NCBI GenBank assembly: GCA_046331625.1
Contig: JAXLQL010000004.1
Coordinates: forward strand, 372,001-436,000
Direction: 5' to 3'
Length of the DNA: 64,000 nt
Source of the DNA: JAXLQL01 sp046331625
GTDB lineage: Bacteria > Acidobacteriota > Terriglobia > Bryobacterales > Bryobacteraceae
The position numbers were made by a program, and so were the translations under genes. A model generated the notes under the pieces. The model saw nothing but the letters and a program-made list of their open reading frames with translations, did no database searches and had not been told where the DNA came from. This document shows, in pieces, positions 47,585 to 56,758 of this stretch (the first letter of the stretch is position 1; each line of letters opens with the position of its first letter).

Positions 47585-50354
47585 TCGTAGCCTCGAGCAG
47601 GTATGGGAACTCTACCGATCCGCGCGTGAGCTGCCACAGGATCAGCGTCGCGCCTTCGTCGAGTCGGCCAGCCCAGATCCGGAAAGAGTACGCCAAGTCC
47701 TGGATCTGCTCGAGGCCTCTGGCAGCGGCGCCAGTGACTGGGAGCGGCCGACTCGCGCTCCCGGTTCGCGCGCCGGAACGCAGTTCGGGCGCTACGTGAC
47801 GGGCCGGCTGATCGGGTCCGGTGGAATGGGCGATGTCTACTCGGCTCACGATCCGGAGTTGGACCGCACGGTCGCCCTCAAGTTCCTGAATTGGAGTGCG
47901 CTCGACAGCGGCGTCATGGCCGATGGATTCGTTCGCGAAGCCAAAGCCGCCTCGGCCTTGAACCACCCCAACATCGTCACGATTCACGAAGTGGTTCGGG
48001 TGGGCTCGGAGATGGCAATCGCCATGGAATTGGTGGATGGCCAGCCGCTCCGCGAACTCCTGCCGGGCCCCGGGCTTGCGCTCGGCCGGGTAACCCAAAT
48101 CGGCCGTCAAGCCGCCGAGGCTCTCGCCGCCGCCCATGCGCGCGGCATCGTGCATCGGGATGTGAAACCCGAAAACATCATGGTTCGCGGCGATGGTTAC
48201 GTGAAGGTGCTGGACTTCGGCCTCGCACGCAACCTGGAAGAGGCCAGCATGGCTCGATCGATCGCCGGCTTGCCCGTAGGCACGCTTCGCTACATGTCGC
48301 CGGAACAGGCACGGGGCGAGAGAACCGGCAGCGCGACTGACGTCTTCGCGCTCGGCCTGGTGATCTACGAAGCTGTGGCGAGAAGGCATCCATTCGCGGC
48401 CAACTCGCCGTTCGACACCGTGCACGGCATCCTGAATCTCGAAGCCGAGCCCCCATCCCGCTGGAATCCTTCCACGCCTCCGTGGCTCGATCGCCTGCTA
48501 GGGGCAATGCTCGCCAAAGACGGATCGGCCCGTCCTTCGGCCGCGGACGCTGCTCGTGTATTGGCGCACGGCTCGGGACAACCCGAAGTCCACGACGCAC
48601 AGAGGCCGGGCTCGCGGACAAAGTACGCCGTTCCAGCGGTCGTCTTGACCGTTGTGCTGGCGGCTCTCGCACTGGCTGCATGGAAGCGAAACGGAGCGTC
48701 ACTGGCGAAGAAGCCGGTCTTCGAGCAACTCACCAGACAGGCGCCGGAAGACTACGTGACGGGTTCGGCAATCTCTCCGGACGGGAGGAGCCTGGCCTTC
48801 GCGGATCTCGACGGCGCCGTTCGCCTCCGCAATGTCGAGGGAGACACCGAGCGCGTCTTGACTCGCCTTGAAAGCAGCCGTGTGGATTCGATGCGATGGT
48901 TCCCCAAGAACGCACGGTTGCTGATGAGCGGACGGGATCTCTCTCGCGATTCGTACGCATATCGGATCTGGACCCTGGACCCGCGAGACGAACGGGCGCA
49001 GTTGCTGCCCGTGGAAGGTACGAATGCGTCGCCCTCGAGCGATGGGAGCCGAATCGCGTTCTTGTCGGCCGACGGTTCGGCAATTTGGGTTTCCGATTCG
49101 AGCGGCGGAGAGCCGCGGCGGCTGGTGGTTACCCAGAGCGGCATGGTGAAGTCGTTCGTGTGGTCTCCGGACGGCCGGCTCATCCTCTATTGGACGGTGG
49201 CCAGCGGACACGGCCGCCCGGTGGAATGGACCGGGTGGATGGCGCACTCGGTGAACGCCGATACCGGACGCTCTGTCTCCGAACAGCCGTGCACAGCCGT
49301 CGCCTCTCCCTTCATGCTGCCGGACGGGCGCTTGCTCTACTGGAACTACGAAACGTCCGTTCTCGAAGTACCCACCGATCCCGGCACTGGCCGCGTTACT
49401 GGTCAGCCTCGCAAGCTAGCCGAAGTAGCGTCGACGAAACTCGAAAAGGGGCTGACGGCTTCGTCCGACGGCCGGTTCATCACCGCGATCATCCGCAGCC
49501 GGCAAGGGCCATTCGTGTACACTGGCGACCTGCCGCCAGGCAAAACGCAACTGCTCAATCCCCGCCGGTTGTCTTTGGAAAACACCGAAGACTATCCGCA
49601 CTCGTGGACTCCCGATAGCTCCACCGTGATCTTCGAATCGAGCCGGCGCCGTAAGAGCTTCGACTTGTACACGCAGCGTCTGGGTGCGCGAAATGCGGAG
49701 CCGTTGGTCATGGCAAGTGACCACCAAGTAATGCCTTCGCTTTCGCCGGATGGCCGCTGGGTGCTGTACCTGTCCGGCCCGATTGCCTCGGCCGGTGACG
49801 GCAGGTCGAAGTGGACCCTGATGCGCGTGCCGCTCGAAGGCGGCGATCCGGTGGAAGTGCCCGCCGGAGGGCCGATCGAGGAATACCAGTGCGCCTACAA
49901 GGCCAAGCGTTGCGTGATCCGCGAGATGCAGAACGGCCAAGCCGTATTCTTCGACCTCGATCCGCTCCGGGGCAAGGGCAAGGAACTGACGCGCTCGGCA
50001 GCCGGCCGCGTGGTTCTGGGCGACTGGAGCCTTTCCCACGACGGGTCTATGGTCTCGATGGTCAGCATCTCGACCGTTCCGGCCACCATCCGCGTCATCT
50101 ACCTCGATCAGGCACCTTTGGAAAAGGAAATCCGCCTGGATGGCCCCGCGCCCACCGGATCCGCCGTCTGGGCCCCCGATGGCAAGGGATGGTTCGTCGC
50201 CGTCCAGGATCAGCAAATGCGCCTCATCGATTGGCAAGGCCACAATCGCTTCGTGCACGACGTCGGCTATTGGGCAGTGCCTTCTTGGGACGGAAAGCAC
50301 TTGGCCTATTTGGACGCTCCGAGAGACAGCAACGTTTGGATTCTCGAGCGGTGA
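47577..50354 (+). CDS. Membrane Ser/Thr protein kinase with periplasmic TolB-like propeller
   Basis: The 925-residue protein has a kinase domain at residues about 72-330: GSGGMGDVYSAHD (P-loop), K102 in VALKFL, HRDVKPEN (193-200), DFG (213-215) and GTLRYMSPEQARGE. A membrane helix (YAVPAVVLTVVLAALALAA, about 348-366) precedes a six-bladed TolB/WD40-like propeller of FSPDGR-type repeats (ISPDGRSLAFAD; WSPDGRLILYWT; LSPDGRWVLYLSG). Active-site residues are all present. The message is shared with the ECF sigma factor (8-nt overlap). It probably senses a periplasmic signal through the propeller and phosphorylates a cytoplasmic target, possibly the sigma factor. Confidence 0.93.
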   Translation: MPDRSLEQVWELYRSARELPQDQRRAFVESASPDPERVRQVLDLLEASGSGASDWERPTRAPGSRAGTQFGRYVTGRLIGSGGMGDVYSAHDPELDRTVALKFLNWSALDSGVMADGFVREAKAASALNHPNIVTIHEVVRVGSEMAIAMELVDGQPLRELLPGPGLALGRVTQIGRQAAEALAAAHARGIVHRDVKPENIMVRGDGYVKVLDFGLARNLEEASMARSIAGLPVGTLRYMSPEQARGERTGSATDVFALGLVIYEAVARRHPFAANSPFDTVHGILNLEAEPPSRWNPSTPPWLDRLLGAMLAKDGSARPSAADAARVLAHGSGQPEVHDAQRPGSRTKYAVPAVVLTVVLAALALAAWKRNGASLAKKPVFEQLTRQAPEDYVTGSAISPDGRSLAFADLDGAVRLRNVEGDTERVLTRLESSRVDSMRWFPKNARLLMSGRDLSRDSYAYRIWTLDPRDERAQLLPVEGTNASPSSDGSRIAFLSADGSAIWVSDSSGGEPRRLVVTQSGMVKSFVWSPDGRLILYWTVASGHGRPVEWTGWMAHSVNADTGRSVSEQPCTAVASPFMLPDGRLLYWNYETSVLEVPTDPGTGRVTGQPRKLAEVASTKLEKGLTASSDGRFITAIIRSRQGPFVYTGDLPPGKTQLLNPRRLSLENTEDYPHSWTPDSSTVIFESSRRRKSFDLYTQRLGARNAEPLVMASDHQVMPSLSPDGRWVLYLSGPIASAGDGRSKWTLMRVPLEGGDPVEVPAGGPIEEYQCAYKAKRCVIREMQNGQAVFFDLDPLRGKGKELTRSAAGRVVLGDWSLSHDGSMVSMVSISTVPATIRVIYLDQAPLEKEIRLDGPAPTGSAVWAPDGKGWFVAVQDQQMRLIDWQGHNRFVHDVGYWAVPSWDGKHLAYLDAPRDSNVWILER

Positions 50355-50439
50355 CGCGCGAAAGCGAAAGCCCGCGGCGCGCGCCACGGGCCTTGCGCGA
50401 GTGAAAGTTAGTTAGCGTTAGCGTTAGCCGTTAGTTACC

Positions 50440-50585
50440 TTCCGGCGCAAAATTCCATGGTTCAGATTGTGGGGCAGGCTTCAGCCTGCGCGGGACTTCA
50501 GTCCCGCTGTCGATGCCCAGCGCCCAGGCCCTCGCAGCGAACCTTAACCTCTCCCGAAGGGTACCTGTCGAATTTTGCGCCGGAA
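50440..50585 (+). repeat. 16-bp inverted-repeat pair flanking a REP-like double hairpin
   Basis: TTCCGGCGCAAAATTC (50440-50455) and its exact reverse complement (50570-50585) bracket a 146-bp segment. The double hairpin at 50468-50507 is identical to the one at 44995. A GTTAGC run (50410-50435) lies just outside. The segment sits between the convergent kinase and propeller genes; the whole 50355-50594 gap has no gene. Confidence 0.75.
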
Positions 50586-50594
50586 AGTAGTGAG

Positions 50595-51446
50595 TTAGCG
50601 ATACACCATGAGTTGCAGCTTGGCGTTCACCGCCCAAAAGACGTTCGCATTGCTGGCCGAAGCGTTCGAGAATGGCGTTTGGGAGTAACTCCAGCTCAGT
50701 TGCCGCCAGACCGGCCCTCCGCGAGCGGCAAGGTCCAGACTGTAGATCCAGTTCGCCGTAATAGCCGCGACGGTTCCGTCATCGGCCGCGGAAATCTCGA
50801 GGATGCTCGTGCCCGCGGGGAGTGCAGGCATCGCGTCCCATGTGAGTGTGGTTGAGTTCCATCGCATGACTGCGTTGCTGTTCGTGGACGCCCAGATGGC
50901 GGATCCGGCGGAAACCGATTTCAGCGGATCTCCATTGGGGCCGGACACCGCAAGCAGCATCCACTTGAACCCCGCCGCTTCCCCGGCGCGTGCGCACACG
51001 CAGGACCGGTAGAGTGCGCCATTCGATAGCGCATACGCCGTTCCATCGGGCCCGACTTGCGTGACCGCCGCATTCCCCGGAAGCTTGGCCGGCGCTCCCG
51101 TTGCCGAGTCAATCTGGTAGATGGATCCCGACGTGGCGCTTCCACCCTGATCCACCACGAAGACGGAGGCGCCCTTGCCCGCGACTCGATACCTTGTCGC
51201 GCCCACCAGGGACGCGACGCCGATCTGACGGCCCACCGCCGACACGAGCGAAGCCGTGCTTCCGTTGATCCGCTGGACGTTGCCGTTGACGTCGGTTGCC
51301 AGCGCCGTACCATCGCTCTGCGCGGCGACCGAGACCCAACCAGCGCCGGGAATTGTCTGCCAGGCTGCGCCAAACGAGTTAGCTGCCAGGAGAGTGAACA
51401 GAGTCAGTCCGAGAATGGACTGGAATTCATATTTCTTGGATTTCAT
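50595..51446 (-). CDS. Secreted propeller-like (tectonin-like) protein, 1 of 2
   Basis: The 283-residue protein has a leader (MKSKKYEFQSILGLTLFTLLAANSFGA). Short beta repeats with G-W/V-xxVAAQSDGTALA, SAVGRQIGVASL and DGTVAAITANWIYSLDL suggest a propeller of the tectonin type, whose repeats typically read ISVGxDGTVWxxD. It has two Cys near the middle (SCVCARAGE). It is adjacent to, and resembles, the gene at 51508. No catalytic motif is visible. Confidence 0.6.
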   Translation of the reverse strand: MKSKKYEFQSILGLTLFTLLAANSFGAAWQTIPGAGWVSVAAQSDGTALATDVNGNVQRINGSTASLVSAVGRQIGVASLVGATRYRVAGKGASVFVVDQGGSATSGSIYQIDSATGAPAKLPGNAAVTQVGPDGTAYALSNGALYRSCVCARAGEAAGFKWMLLAVSGPNGDPLKSVSAGSAIWASTNSNAVMRWNSTTLTWDAMPALPAGTSILEISAADDGTVAAITANWIYSLDLAARGGPVWRQLSWSYSQTPFSNASASNANVFWAVNAKLQLMVYR

Positions 51447-51507
51447 GATCTTGGTTCCTCGAGTTTGTCAGTGTGCGCCGGAGCGAGTCCGTTTCGCTTG
51501 TTTCTCA

Positions 51508-52551
51508 TTAGATTGGGTAGTTGGCATAGACGTCTCCGTTGGGGGCGACGCCCAGAAGACGGTTCTGATCGAGCACGGCGATCTGCAGCAGCGCCGCGGG
51601 CGGCTGATTGGCGAGCGGCGTCCAGGTGACGGAATTCACGCGGAGGCCTGCGGTTTGCAGGCAGCCGGCCGAGCCCGGGGCGCAGGGCGTCGTGATGGCC
51701 GCTTTCCAAAGGCGCGAGTCGGCGGTTGCCGCGAACACTGACCCGTCGCTGCCGACACCCAGGTCGCGGATCGCACCAGGCGGAGGCGGGGCCAATTCCC
51801 ACCAGGATCGCGAACTGCGCGGGTTGGTGATGAGACTGGCGTTCAGGCTGTTCCAGTAGAGTAGTTGCGCCGGCACGCTTGTCGTGATCGCCCATGGATT
51901 CGACGCAGGTCCCGCGACGGCCCTGAGATCCGGAGGCGTTTGCGTGGTGGGGTCCGAAAGGTAGTAGAAATTGTGAGGGAGCCACGACCAATCGTCAAAG
52001 GCGGCGGAGGGCGCCGTACACGGTGTCAGTTGAATCGGCCGGCCCGAAGCGATCGCTGTCATCGTGCCATCGCTGGCCGCACTGACCGACGAGATGGGTC
52101 CCGGGTTTTGCCCCTGAGCCGCCTGCCACGCCGAACCAGTCCAGCGGTACGCGACGCCGCGCACCGTATCGATGGCAAGAACCTGGTTTGCGCCGCCCAC
52201 CGATAGGCGCACTGGACTACCTGTGCTGGGCAGATTGGTCCCGCCGCTACCGCCCAGGGGAATTGGCGGCATTACCGCCCAGGTCACCTTCCGCCCCGAA
52301 GTATTGGGAGCGCCGGTAATGGCGCCCTTGACGATTTGGCCGGTGTAGGTGTAACCCCACAACGTTCCGTCAGCCGCCGCGGCGATCTGTTGGATTCCGG
52401 TGCTGATTTGGATCCATGATTGGGCCTGGGCCGCACCAGTGGCCAAACCAAGCGTGAGTGACAACGCGGCCCAGAAGGTCCGGCGCCGATTCATTGACGT
52501 AGGCCGAAACGCGGCGGTAGCTGCGTTTCCCGCGGTTCTTGATTCATACAT
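51508..52551 (-). CDS. Secreted propeller-like (tectonin-like) protein, 2 of 2
   Basis: The protein is 347 residues from ATG 52551, preceded by AAGGGGAAC; ATG 52494 (MNRRRTFWAALSLTLGLATG) gives a cleaner signal peptide and is a good alternative. Repeats such as IQQIAAAADGTLWGYTYTG, ISSVSAASDGTMTAIASG, IRDLGVGSDGSVFAATAD and VLDQNRLLGVAPNGDVYA match the tectonin pattern. It could bind glycans or lipopolysaccharide. It lies 61 nt upstream of the gene at 50595 in the same orientation; the two probably form a pair. Confidence 0.62.
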   Translation of the reverse strand: MYESRTAGNAATAAFRPTSMNRRRTFWAALSLTLGLATGAAQAQSWIQISTGIQQIAAAADGTLWGYTYTGQIVKGAITGAPNTSGRKVTWAVMPPIPLGGSGGTNLPSTGSPVRLSVGGANQVLAIDTVRGVAYRWTGSAWQAAQGQNPGPISSVSAASDGTMTAIASGRPIQLTPCTAPSAAFDDWSWLPHNFYYLSDPTTQTPPDLRAVAGPASNPWAITTSVPAQLLYWNSLNASLITNPRSSRSWWELAPPPPGAIRDLGVGSDGSVFAATADSRLWKAAITTPCAPGSAGCLQTAGLRVNSVTWTPLANQPPAALLQIAVLDQNRLLGVAPNGDVYANYPI

Positions 52552-52675
52552 GTTCTTAGTTCCCCTTATTGGAGGTTGTGAAGGCCCTGCCGAGCCGCGC
52601 TTGGGGAGCGAGCTTCGTCCAGGGCTTCTGTCCAGTAATGGGTCTCGACGCCGGGGATTTGCCACCCTCGGGGCG

Positions 52676-52702
52676 AAAAAAATCCCGGCGAAGACGGCCG
52701 GG
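52676..52702 (-). terminator. Intrinsic terminator after the epimerase gene
   Basis: On the minus strand CCCGGC (52702-52697) and GCCGGG (52689-52684) form a stem closed by a 7-nt loop, followed by ATTTTTTT (52683-52676). It lies 29 nt beyond the stop of the epimerase gene at 52731. Confidence 0.85.
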
Positions 52703-52730
52703 CGATCGCGGGCCGCGAGAACGAGTCCGA

Positions 52731-53756
52731 TCAGCCGCGCTGGGTCTTGCGCGCCTTCTTCGATGCCGGCGGCGTCACGCCAGCCGAAAGCAGCATCGCG
52801 TTCTCGTACGCGAAGTCGATCTTCGGCATCTTGTGTTCGCGCACGTACCAGCGGTAGGTTTCCTTCAACCCGTCCGCGAACGGCGTAGGCTTGAATCCGA
52901 GCAGACGTTGCGCCTTACCCACGAACTCCGTGATCGGCGTCAAGTCGAAGTACTGCGCGAAGTAGTAGGGCTCGCGCATCGGATGTCCGCCCGCGTGGAC
53001 CAGCCTGCGCCGCGGTACGGCCACCAGTTGCGGCGTCTTCTTCGCGGCGGCCGCCAGCGCCTGCACCAACTCGATCTGCGAGATCGGCTTCGGATTCGCC
53101 ACATTGAACGCTTCGCCTGCAGCCGCGGGAGCGTCGAGCGCGGCCACCGCGGCATCCACCAGATCATTCACGTACACGAACTGCATCAAGCGCCGGCCGT
53201 CTCCGGGAACGAGGATCGGACGCCCGAGCTTCATGCGATCCCAGAAGAACTGCTCGCGATAGAACGGCTCCCCAGGACCGTAGACGAACGGCGGCCGCAG
53301 CGTCACCACCGGAAATCGCGTCTTGGCGTGGAACCGGAACAGCGCACGCTCCGACATCGCTTTGTTTCGAACATAAGCGTCCTCGTGCGTGTCTGGCGCT
53401 AGCGGATCGCCTTCCTGGTGGTTCAGCCCGTCGCCGTAGGCCGCCACTGACGACATGAACACGTAGCGCGAGATCTGGCCCTCGAACAACTGCGCTGTCG
53501 CCATCACCTGGGCCGCGGTGGTGCCGGTCTCCCACGCATACACGTTGTCGTAGACAGCGTCGAACTTGCGCCCCACGAGCGCCGCGCGCATGGCCGCGGC
53601 GTCGTTGCGGTCAGCCCGGACGTTATCCACCTTCTTGCCGAGACTATGACGATCCCGGCGATGCAGCACGGTCACGGCGTGACCGGCCTTCAGCAACTGT
53701 TTCACAAGCTGGCGGCCGATGAACAACGTGCCGCCGATTACAAGAACGCGTGCCAC
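52731..53756 (-). CDS. NAD(P)-dependent epimerase/dehydratase (extended SDR)
   Basis: The protein is 341 residues from GTG 53756, immediately after the inositol-phosphate synthase stop (TGAGTG). Dinucleotide binding is VLVIGGTLFIGRQLVKQLL (GxxGxxG). Active-site pieces are MSSVAAYGDGLN and the Tyr/Lys pair in HEDAYVRNKAMSERAL (Y-x3-K form). LRPPFVYGPGEPF and FVYVNDLVDAAVAAL are conserved in UDP-sugar epimerases and related isomerases. The tail is basic (ASKKARKTQRG). Its tight coupling to myo-inositol-phosphate synthase suggests an inositol or sugar-nucleotide path (inference). Confidence 0.88.
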   Translation of the reverse strand: MARVLVIGGTLFIGRQLVKQLLKAGHAVTVLHRRDRHSLGKKVDNVRADRNDAAAMRAALVGRKFDAVYDNVYAWETGTTAAQVMATAQLFEGQISRYVFMSSVAAYGDGLNHQEGDPLAPDTHEDAYVRNKAMSERALFRFHAKTRFPVVTLRPPFVYGPGEPFYREQFFWDRMKLGRPILVPGDGRRLMQFVYVNDLVDAAVAALDAPAAAGEAFNVANPKPISQIELVQALAAAAKKTPQLVAVPRRRLVHAGGHPMREPYYFAQYFDLTPITEFVGKAQRLLGFKPTPFADGLKETYRWYVREHKMPKIDFAYENAMLLSAGVTPPASKKARKTQRG

Positions 53757-55115
<1,359 letters not shown>

Positions 55116-55197
55116 CGAGAGATGTCTCCTTGGGTCCTTTGATGGAACGGACTCGCGTCCGGAATGGCCGTGAGCCGGAACTTGTTATCCTATCACC

Positions 55198-55989
55198 ATG
55201 CTGGGTCGCGATGGGCAGCCTCGCGAGAGCGCCGCGATCACCGCTTTGCTGGTGGACGACGAGCGGCTGGCCCTCGACGAGCTCTCGTTCCTTCTGAAAG
55301 ACTTTCCCGACATCGAGATTATCGGCACTGCGTCCAACGGTTTGGAAGCCGTCCAACGCATCGATCAGCTCGAGCCGGACCTCGTTTTTCTCGACGTGCA
55401 GATGCCCGGCCTCGATGGCGTGGGCGTCATCCGCAAAGTGCAGGAAGCGGGCGGCCACATCCCATACTTCGTCCTGACCACCGCTTACAACGACTATGCG
55501 GTGGAGGCGTTCCAACTCGAAGCGCTCGACTATCTGCTGAAGCCCGTCGAGAAGGATCGGCTCGAGCAGACGATCTCGCGTGCGCAGAAGTGGCTTGCCG
55601 ACCGCGCCAAAGCCGTGGAAGCCGCCACGCCCGCGCCGAAGTCCGGCCTCCAGCGGAGCAAGATCCTGGTCCGCAGCCAGGGCCGGAACCTGATCGTGGA
55701 CGCGCAAGACGTGGTCTACGCGACCATCGACGACGGTTTGATCACCGTAGTCGCCACGGGGATCGAAGGGTCGTCGAATTACCGGACCATCGAGGAATTG
55801 CAATCGAACCTCGACCCCGAGGTCTTTTGGCGCGTGCATCGCTCTTATCTCGTCAATATTCACCGGATTCGAGAAGTGATTCCTTGGTTCAAGTCGTCAT
55901 TTCAGCTCAAGATGGACGACAAGAAACAGACGGAAATTCCGGTCAGCCGGGTCCAGACCAAGCGCCTGCGTGCGATGCTGAAGCTGTAG
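55198..55989 (+). CDS. LytTR-family response regulator
   Basis: The protein is 263 residues: receiver domain (1-125) with LLVDDERLALDE, phospho-acceptor D66 in LVFLDVQMPG, Thr in LTTAYNDY and Lys in YLLKPVEK; then a linker with Ala/Pro; and a LytTR DNA-binding domain (about 155-263: ILVRSQGRNLIVDAQDVVYAT, FWRVHRSYLVNIHRI and IPVSRVQTKRLRAML). No sensor kinase is adjacent; the partner must be elsewhere. Members usually control exopolysaccharide or virulence genes. It is divergent from the inositol synthase gene, which it might regulate. Confidence 0.93.
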   Translation: MLGRDGQPRESAAITALLVDDERLALDELSFLLKDFPDIEIIGTASNGLEAVQRIDQLEPDLVFLDVQMPGLDGVGVIRKVQEAGGHIPYFVLTTAYNDYAVEAFQLEALDYLLKPVEKDRLEQTISRAQKWLADRAKAVEAATPAPKSGLQRSKILVRSQGRNLIVDAQDVVYATIDDGLITVVATGIEGSSNYRTIEELQSNLDPEVFWRVHRSYLVNIHRIREVIPWFKSSFQLKMDDKKQTEIPVSRVQTKRLRAMLKL

Positions 55990-55994
55990 GCGCG

Positions 55995-56615
55995 TCAGAT
56001 CCCGATCAGGTTCTGCTGGATCTTCTCGAACCCCTGCTCGATCGCCCACACATCCAGCGGCAACGCCGCCACTTCATCGACGTCCGGCACCGCGGCCGGG
56101 TCCTTCGCCAAGTGGACCAAATGTAAATACCGCCGGCAGGCGTCGCACATCTGGGTTTCGAGGTGCGGCAGCAAGTCGGCCGAATAGAAGGCGAGTTGGT
56201 CCGCCGTGCCGCAGTGGGGACATTGCCGCCGCGGAAACGGCCACTCCACCAGGCAAGTGGAGCACACCAGAAGCAACGCCTCGCCGTGCCCTTGCTCCCG
56301 CAGCACACCCACCTGCGGCGGACCTCCGCATTGCGGGCATCGATTCGAATGCGGTGCCTGCCGACACGGCGGATGGAGCCGCTCGAGCGCCCGCCGAAAG
56401 AAAGTGACGGCGGGCTCCGTGCCCGCTCTGGCCGACTCGCGCAGCAGCGACGGGCCGTACCGGATCACCAATTCCCGCAAATCGGCCTCGCCGCCGTCGA
56501 ATTCGATCAGCCGCGAATAGAAATCGAGCGCCTCGCGGGCGTGCGGATAGCGTTCGCTCAGTTCCCGGGCGCGGCGGAGCCTGCGGGCAGTGTGGTCGTC
56601 TGCGGCCTTCGGCAT
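55995..56615 (-). CDS. FdhE-like zinc-ribbon protein
   Basis: The protein is 206 residues. After a helical N-terminal region (AREALDFYSRLIEFDGGEADLRELVI) come four CxxC pairs: CPQCGG, CSTCLVEWPFPRRQCPHCGT and CDACRRYLHLVHL. The pattern of duplicated zinc ribbons and the C-terminal ALPLDVWAIEQGFEKIQQNLIGI resemble FdhE, the accessory protein of respiratory formate dehydrogenase assembly. No formate dehydrogenase is in the window. It is convergent with the LytTR gene (5-nt gap). Confidence 0.78.
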   Translation of the reverse strand: MPKAADDHTARRLRRARELSERYPHAREALDFYSRLIEFDGGEADLRELVIRYGPSLLRESARAGTEPAVTFFRRALERLHPPCRQAPHSNRCPQCGGPPQVGVLREQGHGEALLLVCSTCLVEWPFPRRQCPHCGTADQLAFYSADLLPHLETQMCDACRRYLHLVHLAKDPAAVPDVDEVAALPLDVWAIEQGFEKIQQNLIGI

Positions 56616-56674
56616 GGAAAAAGGGATGATAGCTCAGTTCGGTCGGAGCGGCAGGCCCTGGGGTAAACACTTGC

Positions 56675-56705
56675 TTGACTCCCACACTTCGATATCGTCT
56701 AATAA
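56675..56705 (+). promoter_or_regulatory. Possible promoter of the second receptor gene
   Basis: TTGACT (56675-56680) and TAATAA (56700-56705) are 19 nt apart, which is long, 54 nt before the ATG at 56759. AT-content here is clearly higher than in flanking DNA. Weakly supported. Confidence 0.35.
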
Positions 56706-56758
56706 CCTGTACTGGCTTGGCCCCTCTGCCAAGCCATATTCTTTGGTTGGGGTGAACG

